The notes under the pieces are model-generated. The model searched no databases, was not told the origin of the DNA, and saw only the letters and a list, made by a program, of their open reading frames with translations. The translations under genes and the position numbers were made by a program. From a virus, in the IMG/VR virus record IMGVR_UViG_3300029258_002722, positions 1 through 64,000 of that record: a DNA stretch of 64,000 bases; one strand, 5' to 3'. Shown one piece after another: positions 20,970 through 29,725 of this stretch (positions are counted from its first letter, which is position 1; every line of letters starts with the position of its first letter).

Positions 20970-21015
20970 TTTGTAAATATGAAGAACTAACTGAAGTTTG
21001 CAGGGAATGTGAATA

Positions 21016-21487
21016 ATGAAAAAATCAATATGGGATCATTATTTTATATCGACTGATTATGAATTAGATAAAGCATTAGCAGATGCTGAATTATTCAAAC
21101 CTTGTAAACCAAGTTTGATAAAACGAATCGTTAATTTTTTAAAAGGAAATCGAATAATGAAATTAGATGATTATCAAGTTGAAGCAAGAAAGACAGCTAT
21201 ATATCCTAACCAAGGTGATAATTTAACATATGTTGCATTAGGACTATGTGGAGAAGCTGGAGAAGTCGCTGAGAAAGTAAAAAAAAATGATCAGAGATGA
21301 TGGTGGTCAATTAACAGAGGGAAGAAAAGAATTACTTATTAAAGAAATAGGTGATGTTCTTTGGTATGTAGCAAATGCAGCATGTGAATTGAATATCGAC
21401 TTAAGTCATATAGCAAGAGAAAATCTTAACAAACTCAATTCAAGAAAAGAAAGAAATCTCATCAAAGGTGATGGAGATACCAGATAA
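21016..21487 (+). CDS. MazG-type nucleotide pyrophosphohydrolase split by a one-base frameshift
   Basis: Frame 1 (21016-21300) carries [21 protein letters not shown], then stops; frame 2 (21287-21487) continues with [32 protein letters not shown] and [11 protein letters not shown]. Together they form one MazG domain with E-x-x-E and E-x-x-D metal motifs. The switch is at a run of nine A (21279-21287): removing one A restores a single frame. The domain proper may start at ATG 21157 (RBS AAGGA) within the longer ORF. Either a slippery site, a mutation or a sequencing error. Confidence 0.8.
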
Positions 21488-21544
21488 TATAAGTCCTACC
21501 TAAAGTTAAAATCCAATTGAAATAATAAGAAGTTATAAGGATCC

Positions 21545-21563
21545 TTTGTAACATAATATAAAA
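21545..21563 (+). promoter_or_regulatory. Candidate phage promoter, TTTGTAACA-TATAAAA motif
   Basis: TTTGTAACATAATATAAAA is the best match to the recurring motif and lies 18 nt before the next start. Confidence 0.55.
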
Positions 21564-21580
21564 TAAATGAAAGGTGAATC

Positions 21581-22648
21581 ATGGGATCAATCATAGATAA
21601 ATTAATGAAAAAGCAGTTAATCAATCCTCCTGCTCATATGAAAAGTAATGTTCATTATGAAGTATTAATGGGAAGTGTTGCATATGGATGTAGCAATGAT
21701 ACGTCGGATATGGATATTTATGGATTTTCAATTCCTTATAAAGATATGATATTTCCTCATCTATCAGGTTATATTCATGGTTTTGGAAAACAACCTATAA
21801 GGTTTGAACAATTTCAAATACATCATATTATGGATAAGGAAGAAGGCAAAGAATATGATTTAAATATTCATAGCATTACAAAGTATTTTCAATTATGTAT
21901 GCAAAATAATCCTAATATGATTGACTCCTTATTTGTACCAAGAAGATGTATATTACATTCGACTCAAATTGGTGAGCATATAAGAGAAAACAGAAAGTTA
22001 TTTTTACATAAGGGAGCATGGCATAGATTCAAAGGGTATGCATATTCTCAACTTAATAAAATGCAATCAAAAAAGATTTTACCTTTTATTGAAGAATGTG
22101 ATAAATTGGATATCAACCCTGTCACTTTTAATATTGAAGAAGTAAAAGAAAAATTTCCAATTGCTGAAGTAAAATATGTCGGGAGATTATTTTTAGAATT
22201 GACAGAAGGTGGAAAGAAAAAATTAACAAGACGATTACCTGACATAATGAAACATGGATATGATGTTAAATTTGCTTATCATGTAGTAAGACTAATAAAT
22301 GAAGTTGAGCAAATAATGACTGAACATGATCTTGATCTTGAAAGAAATAGAGAGCAACTTAAATCCATTCGCAGAGGTGACTGGAAAAAAGAAACAATCA
22401 CTCAATATTTTGAAGATAAAGAAAAGTCATTAGAAGAATTATATACTAAATGTGATTTACAACATTCTCCTGATGAACCTAAAATAAAGAATTTATTAAT
22501 GGAATGTCTTGAGATGCATTTTGGAAGTTTAGAAAAAGTAATTACAATTGATGGGTCAATTGAAAAATATATAAATCAATTGGAAATGGTAATTGAACAT
22601 ATGAAATTACAGTTAGACCGAAAAACAATTATAAGAGTTGAAAAATAA
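21581..22648 (+). CDS. Pol-beta superfamily nucleotidyltransferase, RlaP-like
   Basis: A 355-residue protein with G-S-V-A-Y-G-x6-S-D-M-D-I-Y-G-F (residues about 31-47), the catalytic G-S...D-x-D pattern of polymerase-beta nucleotidyltransferases, in the form seen in RlaP (RNA-ligase-associated) proteins. The rest is helical. RlaP-type enzymes are linked to RNA repair. With the Ro60 gene, the CCA-adding enzyme and the aberrant tRNAs in this window it may act on RNA ends. The family-level call is firmer than the RNA role. Confidence 0.75.
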   Translation: MGSIIDKLMKKQLINPPAHMKSNVHYEVLMGSVAYGCSNDTSDMDIYGFSIPYKDMIFPHLSGYIHGFGKQPIRFEQFQIHHIMDKEEGKEYDLNIHSITKYFQLCMQNNPNMIDSLFVPRRCILHSTQIGEHIRENRKLFLHKGAWHRFKGYAYSQLNKMQSKKILPFIEECDKLDINPVTFNIEEVKEKFPIAEVKYVGRLFLELTEGGKKKLTRRLPDIMKHGYDVKFAYHVVRLINEVEQIMTEHDLDLERNREQLKSIRRGDWKKETITQYFEDKEKSLEELYTKCDLQHSPDEPKIKNLLMECLEMHFGSLEKVITIDGSIEKYINQLEMVIEHMKLQLDRKTIIRVEK

Positions 22649-22662
22649 ATTTAAAAAAAGAG

Positions 22663-22713
22663 TTGACTAAAGTTAATGTTAATGCTATATTATATTTAAC
22701 ATTAACATTAACT
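22663..22713 (+). promoter_or_regulatory. Sigma-70-type promoter overlapped by a 14-bp inverted repeat
   Basis: TTGACT (22663-22668), a 17-bp spacer and TATATT (22686-22691) form a near-consensus host-type promoter. AGTTAATGTTAATG (22671-22684) and CATTAACATTAACT (22700-22713) are perfect inverted repeats flanking the -10 box. Each arm also contains a direct GTTAAT repeat. This looks like a repressor operator controlling the DpdA-like gene. The mRNA could also form the hairpin. Confidence 0.7.
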
Positions 22714-22724
22714 AGGAGAATAAA

Positions 22725-24101
22725 ATGAAAAGTAATTATGTATGTGCAGGTTTCGAAACGTTAGCAACAATTCTCGACAATTTTTTATTGAACAAATCCA
22801 ATAGGTACGACGATCATTTTACAAGAGATCAAATTTCTAATTTCTTTGCAGAATCTTGTAATATGTTTTTACATTCATTTGGACAAAATTTCTCAGGTAA
22901 GAAAAAATACGACAAACATATTGAGAATGAAGCAAAGCTTTATAGACAATGCAGAGATACTGGACTATTCAATGACTCTGAATTTATAGTCGACTCAGGA
23001 GGGTTTCAAGCATCAATTGGTAAACTTAAAAAAGATGAGACACAAGCACTGATAGATTTGTATCATCAATTTTTAGTACAAGAGAAAGATGTATATGATA
23101 GAGCTTTTGTATTAGACTTACCACCTGGACCTGGCTGTGAATTATTTGAAAGTTTTGATCAGATATATGATAAGAACTTAGAAACATATTCAATGGCAGC
23201 AAATCTTCCTCAAGATGTTAAAGATAAGATGATTTATATTCATCATTTTAGAACTCCTAAACTTTGGGATATTTATACAAAGATTATGAGAGAAAATGAT
23301 ATGTTTAAAGAATTTAAACATCATGGAACTGGAGGAATTGTTGCTAATATGGCAAGTGATACACAAATACCTTGTATCATATATGTCATTCCAATGATAC
23401 CTCTTATTAATGAAGCATTAAAACATGGGCGAGATACTTTACATTTTCATATATTAGGTGGAGCTAATTTCAGAGATATTTTATTCTATGAATTATTTAG
23501 ACTTCATTTATTAAAGAAACATGCAATTGAAGTTGAAATATCATATGACTCATCTGGACTCTTTAAAGGACTTATGGTTGGAAGATATATTTCAGTCCTT
23601 GATGATGGAGTTATTAGAAAACTTGATTTAAGAACTAAGAAACTTAACTTGAGATTCCTTAATGGTGAAAAGAGAATTGACAGATATAAAAGAGCGTTAT
23701 ATGAATTATCTGAAAGATATGGTTTTAAAGATATTAGAAACATTGATATTTATAATCCTGACACAGGAACTTTCTATGATGAAATGAGAGTTTATTCAAT
23801 GTTGCATATGCTTAATCAATTTGCTGATATTCAAACAATGGCAAGAGAAAAAGCTGAAAGTATTTATCCACTTTATGAAGATGGTCTTATTGAGGAGTTT
23901 ATCAGAGAAGTTGAAATGATAACTCGAAATTTAAATGGTGGAAAAATAAGCAGAAAACAAAGAGCTAAATCAGTTAGCATTGTGAAATCATTAGATATGC
24001 TTACATCATTAGATGAAACCTTTTGTAAGTATATTGTTGATAAGGTATTAAGTAAGGACGAATTTACTGACCTTGAAGAAAAGAAAATTCTAACTTTTTA
24101 A
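22725..24101 (+). CDS. dpdA: DpdA/TGT-like transglycosylase
   Basis: A 458-residue TIM-barrel-type protein with D-S-G-G-F-Q at residues 90-95, the substrate-binding signature of tRNA-guanine transglycosylases. Further conserved pieces are VLDLPPGPG and HILGGANFRD. The zinc motif of bacterial Tgt (CxCxxC) is not visible, which favours the DpdA branch that inserts 7-deazaguanines into DNA. QueE lies 4.6 kb upstream. It has its own regulated promoter and RBS (AGGAG). It could instead act on the phage tRNAs with G34, such as Tyr and His. Confidence 0.75.
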   Translation: MKSNYVCAGFETLATILDNFLLNKSNRYDDHFTRDQISNFFAESCNMFLHSFGQNFSGKKKYDKHIENEAKLYRQCRDTGLFNDSEFIVDSGGFQASIGKLKKDETQALIDLYHQFLVQEKDVYDRAFVLDLPPGPGCELFESFDQIYDKNLETYSMAANLPQDVKDKMIYIHHFRTPKLWDIYTKIMRENDMFKEFKHHGTGGIVANMASDTQIPCIIYVIPMIPLINEALKHGRDTLHFHILGGANFRDILFYELFRLHLLKKHAIEVEISYDSSGLFKGLMVGRYISVLDDGVIRKLDLRTKKLNLRFLNGEKRIDRYKRALYELSERYGFKDIRNIDIYNPDTGTFYDEMRVYSMLHMLNQFADIQTMAREKAESIYPLYEDGLIEEFIREVEMITRNLNGGKISRKQRAKSVSIVKSLDMLTSLDETFCKYIVDKVLSKDEFTDLEEKKILTF

Positions 24102-24111
24102 GGGGGAGTTT

Positions 24112-24435
24112 ATGCCAGCAATTGACCTAGAAGAAAAAGTTGATGTATTTACAAGACTATTAATTCAAAAAAATAAAGATAATCTTGTGCAATTTATCAA
24201 TATCAATATACAAGAGTATCTTAAAGATTTAGAAACTACTATCACTGAAGATGATGTAGCTAAAGTTAAAGGAGATATTAAACTTTTTTTATGTAAATTA
24301 AAATCTAAATTTTTAATTGAATATAGTTTTGATCATTTGCTTGGCGATAATAAACTTCATCTACATTTAGCTATACTATTTCCTTTAAAAGATGAAACAA
24401 GAGTATTCACTTATATTACATCATTCAAAAAATGA
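24112..24435 (+). CDS. Unidentified small protein upstream of the zinc-finger array
   Basis: A 107-residue protein, helical then strand-rich (KLKSKFLIEYSFDHLLGDNK). Its C-terminal half resembles the end of the 24694 gene (SRISQRFIITDFIIDNDPPY...), which has the same domain behind a zinc finger. RBS AGGGGGAG. It overlaps the next start by four bases. Confidence 0.6.
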   Translation: MPAIDLEEKVDVFTRLLIQKNKDNLVQFININIQEYLKDLETTITEDDVAKVKGDIKLFLCKLKSKFLIEYSFDHLLGDNKLHLHLAILFPLKDETRVFTYITSFKK

Positions 24436-24719
24436 AATGTTCTAAATGTGATGGGGCAGGTATATTTGATGAACATATTTGTCCTAAATGTCATGGAAAG
24501 GGGGAGCTCGACTGGATTGATAATATAGTTGGTGCTCCCCGTCCCTCTATTCCAGATTTTCCTGGAGGATTAAATTGGTTAGAACCATCTTTACGACCTC
24601 CCGACAATCCTCACTTTGGAGATGCTTATTTTAATGAAACTAATAATACAATAAATATGTATGATGGTAAACGTTGGTTAAGGGTGGAAAGTAGTGAAAA
24701 ACAATATACTATGTTCTAA
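24432..24719 (+). CDS. DnaJ-type zinc-finger protein, array member 1
   Basis: A 95-residue protein: CSKCDGAG and CPKCHGKG, then ELDWIDNIVGAPRP. The C-terminal part, FGDAYFNETNNTINMYDGKRW, is like short strand modules in phage fibre proteins. It is the first of seven tandem relatives, each with the two CxxCxG motifs, LDW(I/V)(E/D)N and a different C-terminal domain. Confidence 0.75.
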   Translation: MKCSKCDGAGIFDEHICPKCHGKGELDWIDNIVGAPRPSIPDFPGGLNWLEPSLRPPDNPHFGDAYFNETNNTINMYDGKRWLRVESSEKQYTMF

Positions 24720-25101
24720 ATGTGATGGAGAAGGATTTTTTCATAATAATATTTGTGAAAAATGTCATGGAGAAGGAACTCTTGATTGGATTGAAAATGT
24801 AGTAGGTAAGTCATATCCTATCAGTTATAATGACATTAATAACCTAAATATTAAAAGTACAGTTAGTTTTATTGATAGGAATTTAAATAAGATTATAGAA
24901 CCTTTTATAGGACATTTTATGGATAGTGTAACAATATCCAAGATTATAAATTTAATTGATAGTTTTTTAAGTAGAATAAGTCAAAGATTCATCATCACAG
25001 ATTTTATAATTGATAATGACCCTCCATATTCTAATAAAATAAATATAAAATTTAAAATATTTAAAACTCATGAAGCAATATCAATAATTCTAACATTATA
25101 A
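24694..25101 (+). CDS. DnaJ-type zinc-finger protein, array member 2
   Basis: A 135-residue protein with CSKCDGEG, CEKCHGEG and TLDWIENVVGKSYP. It starts with GTG at 24694, inside the previous gene, after AGGGTGGAAA; no ATG is in frame before the motif. The C-terminal domain resembles that of the 24112 gene. Probably a virion-associated small protein. Confidence 0.7.
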   Translation: MKNNILCSKCDGEGFFHNNICEKCHGEGTLDWIENVVGKSYPISYNDINNLNIKSTVSFIDRNLNKIIEPFIGHFMDSVTISKIINLIDSFLSRISQRFIITDFIIDNDPPYSNKINIKFKIFKTHEAISIILTL

Positions 25102-25107
25102 GGATAC

Positions 25108-25398
25108 ATGATGAATGATATTTTTATAGATGAAGATAAGGGTGAGATATTATGTTCATTGTGTAAAGGTTCTCGATTAATTGAGGAAGAAGTTGGAAAG
25201 ACTCCTGACGATGATAGGAAAATTCCAATTAAAAATTTATGTCCAAAATGTTTAGGTACTGGTAAAGTTGATTGGATTGAAAATGCAACAGGTAAATCTC
25301 ATAACTCATTTGATACTGTAATAACACTTAATGAACCAGTTGATTTTATTGAAATTTCATATTGTATTGATAAAGATGGAGTTAAATTTATAAAATGA
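25108..25398 (+). CDS. DnaJ-type zinc-finger protein, array member 3
   Basis: A 96-residue protein with CSLCKGSR and CPKCLGTG, separated by a longer acidic loop, then KVDWIENATGK. The C-terminal tail is short. RBS AAGGA before ATG 25108 (a second ATG follows at 25111). Overlaps the next gene by four bases. Confidence 0.7.
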   Translation: MMNDIFIDEDKGEILCSLCKGSRLIEEEVGKTPDDDRKIPIKNLCPKCLGTGKVDWIENATGKSHNSFDTVITLNEPVDFIEISYCIDKDGVKFIK

Positions 25399-25673
25399 TT
25401 TGTTCAAAATGTAATGGAATTGATAGTGAATTATGCCCTAAATGTTTAGGAACTATAGAAGTCGATTGGGTTGAAAATATAGTAGGTAAACAATCTTCAA
25501 AAACGATGAGCGTATTAAATAAATCTTCTGATGATATTTTTATCGCTGATATGAATATCAACTTTAAATCTATGCATAAGACATATTTTAAAGTTGATAA
25601 TACATTTTATACTTCAAATGAATTTCAAAATGCAATATTTAATGGGAACTTTATATTAGATTATGTCGAATAA
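25395..25673 (+). CDS. DnaJ-type zinc-finger protein, array member 4
   Basis: A 92-residue protein, with CSKCNGID and CPKCLGTI almost adjacent, then EVDWVENIVGKQSS and a strand-rich tail with two aromatic repeats (KTYFKVDNTFYTSNEFQ). Overlaps both neighbours, so the array is one transcription unit. Confidence 0.7.
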   Translation: MICSKCNGIDSELCPKCLGTIEVDWVENIVGKQSSKTMSVLNKSSDDIFIADMNINFKSMHKTYFKVDNTFYTSNEFQNAIFNGNFILDYVE

Positions 25674-25986
25674 TATGCCACCTATCGTCCTTAAAGAGGG
25701 TGAAATGATATGTTCTCGTTGTGAAGGAACTCGTTTGTTAGTAACAGGAGAAATGGAGTTTAGTTCATTTGATGGAACTTCAATCCCAAGTGTAGAGATA
25801 TGTGATAAATGTTTAGGGACAGGAAAGGTTGATTGGGTTGAAAATGTAGTAGGTAAAGATGATGGTTTAGCTATTCATATATTATCAAATAACCCTCCAA
25901 CTTCAGCATCTCTTGGATCATTATGGGAAGACTCTACAAATGGGAACACTTATACATTTACAAAACATGGATGGGTATTATTATAA
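25663..25986 (+). CDS. DnaJ-type zinc-finger protein, array member 5
   Basis: A 107-residue protein with CSRCEGTR and CDKCLGTG, KVDWVENVVGKD, then SASLGSLWEDSTNGNTYTF and KHGWVLL, a short strand module common in tail-fibre-like proteins. This supports a virion location for the family. Confidence 0.72.
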   Translation: MSNNMPPIVLKEGEMICSRCEGTRLLVTGEMEFSSFDGTSIPSVEICDKCLGTGKVDWVENVVGKDDGLAIHILSNNPPTSASLGSLWEDSTNGNTYTFTKHGWVLL

Positions 25987-26288
25987 TGAATGATAAATTA
26001 ATATCATGCTCAAAATGCAATGGAGAAGGATGGTTACCTCCAGGTAAAGATGACGATGAAAATGTTATTAAAGTTATTTGTCCAAAATGTCATGGTCATA
26101 AAAAAGTTGACTGGGTTGAAAATGTAGTAGGTAAAAAAATACCTAAAACTGACATATATGAATTTTTTGAAGTAGCACAAAAAATGACTTCATCACTTGT
26201 TGGACTACCTCCCGGTTATGTTAAATGTGATGGTAAAGAAGTTGCTGTAGACTTAAAAGATATGTTTAATATTATTAAAGGTAAATGA
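25986..26288 (+). CDS. DnaJ-type zinc-finger protein, array member 6
   Basis: A 100-residue protein with CSKCNGEG and CPKCHGHK, KVDWVENVVGK, then VGLPPGYVKCDGKE, which resembles the start of phage tail-collar domains. ATG 25986 is chosen over an upstream in-frame ATG (25923) because it begins at the conserved motif and overlaps the previous stop by one base. Confidence 0.72.
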   Translation: MNDKLISCSKCNGEGWLPPGKDDDENVIKVICPKCHGHKKVDWVENVVGKKIPKTDIYEFFEVAQKMTSSLVGLPPGYVKCDGKEVAVDLKDMFNIIKGK

Positions 26289-26289
26289 T

Positions 26290-26904
26290 ATGGCAAAAAC
26301 AACAGCTCATTCTATAGCTATAAATGCAGAAAAATTAGCTAATATGACAGACAGGATAAGAAAATTCACTAAGAGACCAAAATTAGATGAAGACTCATGT
26401 GAAGAATTATGTGACAAATGTAATGGGTCAGGAAAAATACATGGGACTGATAATATTAGTACATGTAAAAAATGCAATGGAGAAGGTAAACTAAATTGGA
26501 TTGAAAAAATAGTTGGAAAAGAAAAATCCGATGAAGAAGATATAACATCAAATATTGCTCAAGCTTTTGCTGGAGGTGGTGGGGGAGGTGGGGGTGGAAT
26601 TGCTCATGGAGGTTATGGAGCGGGTGGAAGTGGTTATGCCGGCGTAACTCATTATCATAGTATAGCAAATGTAGCAACATCAGGACATACGTCAGTAATG
26701 CCAATTCCTGTTGTGTCAAATGGAGAAGGAATTGTAATTAAAGATTTAGGTGGACAGCATGAAGTTAGTATAGATCCTAAATATATTGAGGGTATTAAGG
26801 ATAAATTTAAAGAACAAATATTAAAGGACATGGATAAAATAATAGCGAATAAGCTTCAAATGGAACTTATAAAAATGGGAGTGAAGAAATTAGATGATAA
26901 CTGA
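26290..26904 (+). CDS. DnaJ-type zinc-finger protein, array member 7, glycine-rich
   Basis: A 204-residue protein. N-terminal helix, then CDKCNGSG and CKKCNGEG, KLNWIEKIVGKEK, a glycine-rich linker (about residues 96-118), a short His-containing segment, and a helical C-terminus. It is the longest member and overlaps the helicase start by 11 nt. Confidence 0.72.
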   Translation: MAKTTAHSIAINAEKLANMTDRIRKFTKRPKLDEDSCEELCDKCNGSGKIHGTDNISTCKKCNGEGKLNWIEKIVGKEKSDEEDITSNIAQAFAGGGGGGGGGIAHGGYGAGGSGYAGVTHYHSIANVATSGHTSVMPIPVVSNGEGIVIKDLGGQHEVSIDPKYIEGIKDKFKEQILKDMDKIIANKLQMELIKMGVKKLDDN

Positions 26905-28411
26905 AGGGTTTATCAATTCATGTTTCACTGTAATTCTATGCAACAATTCTAAGGTACGTAAGGACAAGACTTTATTCAGGGATATTGTTGAAATTGTAAA
27001 GTTTTCTGAAGATAGAAAATCTATAGAGATTCCTGTAACAGTTCAAACTAAGGTTGATTGTCTTAAAAAGATTTGTGAGATGAAAATAGATGGCAGAGAG
27101 ACTGATAATGTAATTGATAGCATCTTGGTATCTAATAAATTCGACAACATTGCAGAGTTTGTATTAGCTAAGATATCTGAAGAACCTAATGAAAAGACAA
27201 TGGAAGATAACATTAGGCAGATAAGATTAAGAAAGAAATTGAATAATTTATTTTCCAATGTTGATAATGTTGAAGAATTATTAGAGACTGTAAAGAATGG
27301 AAACTTTGATTCAATTGATGATGTTGTATTGGACTTCGATAATGTTGTAAAAGTTTTATATTCCAATTTAATGGAAGAACAAAGAGTTGCAATGGTGGAG
27401 GCAACTTCATCACTTGATTTAGTAAAAGATGATTTTGATCATGTTAAAGATCAAATCATTAAAAAATATGAAAGAGTAAATGCAACTCCAACTGGGTATC
27501 CAGTATTTGATAATGAAATCCTTCATGGTGGATTTGAACCTTCTCGACTTTATGTTTTTGGGGGAGGGTCGGGATCGGGAAAATCCACTATTTTAAATAA
27601 TTTTATTGATAATGCAGCGACCATTGATAAATCTTTTATGGCAGCTCCAATTAATCAAAACCAGGATGAAGGAACTGAAAAAGTTAAAGATGTATATCTT
27701 TATATCACAATGGAGAATACCATTGAGGAATCATTTTTAAGGACTTATCAAGACATATTTGAAAAGACAAATAGAGAAGTTCTTGCTGAAATTGGACAAG
27801 GGATTGATATAAAGAAAAGATTACTTGATAAGTTGGATAAAAATAATTCAACTATTATAATGAAGTATTTCCCTCCTAAATCTATAAGTTGCGTCGATTT
27901 AATGATGGTTCTCGATGATGTTATATTAGAGTATGGAAAAGACTCTATAAGGGGTTTATACGTCGATTATTTGGATTTAATGAAGACGGATCTTAAATAT
28001 GACTTATACAGAATTGAATTGGGAGATATTACATTAGGACTTAAAGCATTAGCAGTTGAATATAATATTCCTGTAATAACATTGACTCAATTAAGTAGGA
28101 GTGCTTATAGGACAGAGCAGGCAAATCAATTAAACTTAGATCAGATGGGTGAATCAATTAAGAAAGTTGAGCATGCAGACTTTGTTGCTTTATTGGTTAA
28201 AGATCAATATAATGAAAAAATTGTATTACTTAAAGTTGCTAAAAATAGATCAGGTAAGTCAAATATATCTGTTGAATTTCATGTCAATTTTGAACACTTC
28301 AAATTTATTAGAGGACACAGATTAAAAAATGAGAATAAAAGTGATAAAGTTCAAAATGGTAAAGGTGATAAGAGCAATGTTACATTTGCATTTAATCAGC
28401 TGACATTTTAA
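26894..28411 (+). CDS. Replicative DNA helicase, DnaB/gp41-like
   Basis: A 505-residue protein with an N-terminal helical domain and a RecA-type core: Walker A GGGSGSGKST near residue 222, a Walker B-like GLYVDYLDLM, and ITLTQLSRSA before the C-terminus. The order suits the SF4 helicases that unwind DNA ahead of the replisome. The N-terminus lacks a clear zinc or primase domain. It should work with the PolB at 14108. Confidence 0.85.
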   Translation: MITEGFINSCFTVILCNNSKVRKDKTLFRDIVEIVKFSEDRKSIEIPVTVQTKVDCLKKICEMKIDGRETDNVIDSILVSNKFDNIAEFVLAKISEEPNEKTMEDNIRQIRLRKKLNNLFSNVDNVEELLETVKNGNFDSIDDVVLDFDNVVKVLYSNLMEEQRVAMVEATSSLDLVKDDFDHVKDQIIKKYERVNATPTGYPVFDNEILHGGFEPSRLYVFGGGSGSGKSTILNNFIDNAATIDKSFMAAPINQNQDEGTEKVKDVYLYITMENTIEESFLRTYQDIFEKTNREVLAEIGQGIDIKKRLLDKLDKNNSTIIMKYFPPKSISCVDLMMVLDDVILEYGKDSIRGLYVDYLDLMKTDLKYDLYRIELGDITLGLKALAVEYNIPVITLTQLSRSAYRTEQANQLNLDQMGESIKKVEHADFVALLVKDQYNEKIVLLKVAKNRSGKSNISVEFHVNFEHFKFIRGHRLKNENKSDKVQNGKGDKSNVTFAFNQLTF

Positions 28412-28518
28412 GAAACAAACTAGCACTTTACTAACAATACATATAGAACAAATACAAAATCTAGGTGATGCCTGGGAAGAGTTAATAACATGAAATATTT
28501 TCTTTTAAGGAGGAAAAG

Positions 28519-29253
28519 ATGAGTAATACTAAAAAAGTTTCTTATACAAAATTACTTAAAGAAGCAATGGCAGACTTTGACACAACAAAAACTGTAGACG
28601 TTACAGGACCCATGACCAAACAAATTATCAGCTACAAAGGCGATGGTGAATTAAAAACCACTTCCGATGCAGCTTCAATTCTTGAAAGATATTACTTTGG
28701 TAATGATGAGGACAAGGGCGTTTCTATTTTAGGCGAAGAAGAAAAACGATCTGATTTTCCAGAGCCAGATAGAAATGATGTTGATGATGTTCCTGACAAA
28801 AATGTAAGCAAAACAAAGAAAGATATTGAGAAAGCAGTTAAAGAAGCTGACGATGCTGGCGACGAAGGTGATCCTGATGACGCAGGCGACGATGGTGAAA
28901 AAGCAGATGAAAAACCTGTTGAAGAATCAAATGATCTTTCTGAAGCTGAAGAAGCTGTAATCGAAAAACTCATCGCAGAGATGGAAAACGAAGACGATGA
29001 TGATGACGATGATGATACTGATGAAAAACCAGTTAAAGAAGCTGATGACGCAGGCGACGATGATGATGCTGGTGATGATGGAGCTGATGAAAATTTGGAA
29101 GAAATGGGTCCATTGGACAATCCAAAAACAGCTGACGAAGACACTGATGATGATAAAGATCTTCAGGAAGCATTCAAAATATTCAGAGAAGAAATCGAAG
29201 CGGAATCTGTTGAAGAAGCTGATGATATCAAATCTGACGACGTTCGAATATAA
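28519..29253 (+). CDS. Very acidic head-region protein
   Basis: A 244-residue protein. Residues 1-80 are mixed; the rest is dominated by Asp/Glu/Ala runs (NEDDDDDDDD, DDAGDD, DPDDAGDD). The position at the start of the head-gene block and the composition fit a prohead core or scaffold-associated protein, but no motif proves this. AAGGAGG precedes the ATG. A terminator-like hairpin follows. Confidence 0.7.
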   Translation: MSNTKKVSYTKLLKEAMADFDTTKTVDVTGPMTKQIISYKGDGELKTTSDAASILERYYFGNDEDKGVSILGEEEKRSDFPEPDRNDVDDVPDKNVSKTKKDIEKAVKEADDAGDEGDPDDAGDDGEKADEKPVEESNDLSEAEEAVIEKLIAEMENEDDDDDDDDTDEKPVKEADDAGDDDDAGDDGADENLEEMGPLDNPKTADEDTDDDKDLQEAFKIFREEIEAESVEEADDIKSDDVRI

Positions 29254-29259
29254 TTATAC

Positions 29260-29296
29260 TTTTTTGGGTGGGTAATTTTTTATCCACCCAAAAAAA
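29260..29296 (+). terminator. Terminator-like hairpin
   Basis: TTTTTTGGGTGG pairs with CCACCCAAAAAA (12 bp). The flanks are A/T runs on both strands, so it could terminate in either direction. It separates the acidic protein gene from the next head-region genes. Confidence 0.65.
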
Positions 29297-29322
29297 TTTC
29301 GAAGAAAGGAGAATGCTGAACA

Positions 29323-29706
29323 ATGAAGATTAAAGTCACTACACCAAATCGAATGTTAATAATTAAAAATATTCCTGTGCGAACTCCTGTTGAGATTGAT
29401 ATACGAAATAAAGCAGAGCTTGCATACATGGAATCATATTTAAGGACTGAATGTGCAGATTTTGAGATCATTGAAGATATAAAACCATCCAACAATCCTG
29501 AATTAGTTGTGGAAGATGTTTCCATAAAATCACCTCCCGCAGAAACCACTGAAGAAATCTCATCAGAAGACTCAATGTTTGAAGAAACTCTCATTGAAAG
29601 TCCAATTTTAGACGAACCCGTGAAAGCGACTGAGGAACCTGTTGTTGAAGAATTAGGTGACTCAATCGAATCTAATAGAATACTTGATAAAGTCCTTACG
29701 GACTAA
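29323..29706 (+). CDS. Unidentified acidic head-region protein
   Basis: A 127-residue protein. The first 50 residues are strand-rich (MKIKVTTPNRMLIIKNIP). The remainder is acidic and low-complexity (SPPAETTEEISSEDSMFEE). RBS AAAGGAG. Similar composition to its neighbours suggests a role in head assembly. Confidence 0.6.
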   Translation: MKIKVTTPNRMLIIKNIPVRTPVEIDIRNKAELAYMESYLRTECADFEIIEDIKPSNNPELVVEDVSIKSPPAETTEEISSEDSMFEETLIESPILDEPVKATEEPVVEELGDSIESNRILDKVLTD

Positions 29707-29725
29707 AACGAATTGGAGAAGGTAT

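Noticed and set aside
24432-26904. The repeated zinc-finger genes as a CRISPR-like or satellite repeat
   Set aside because: The repetition is at protein level with diverged DNA; each unit is a separate ORF with its own start.
28692-29144. A 150-codon serine-rich minus-strand ORF
   Set aside because: It is the mirror of the acidic Asp/Glu-rich plus-strand gene and has no ribosome binding site.
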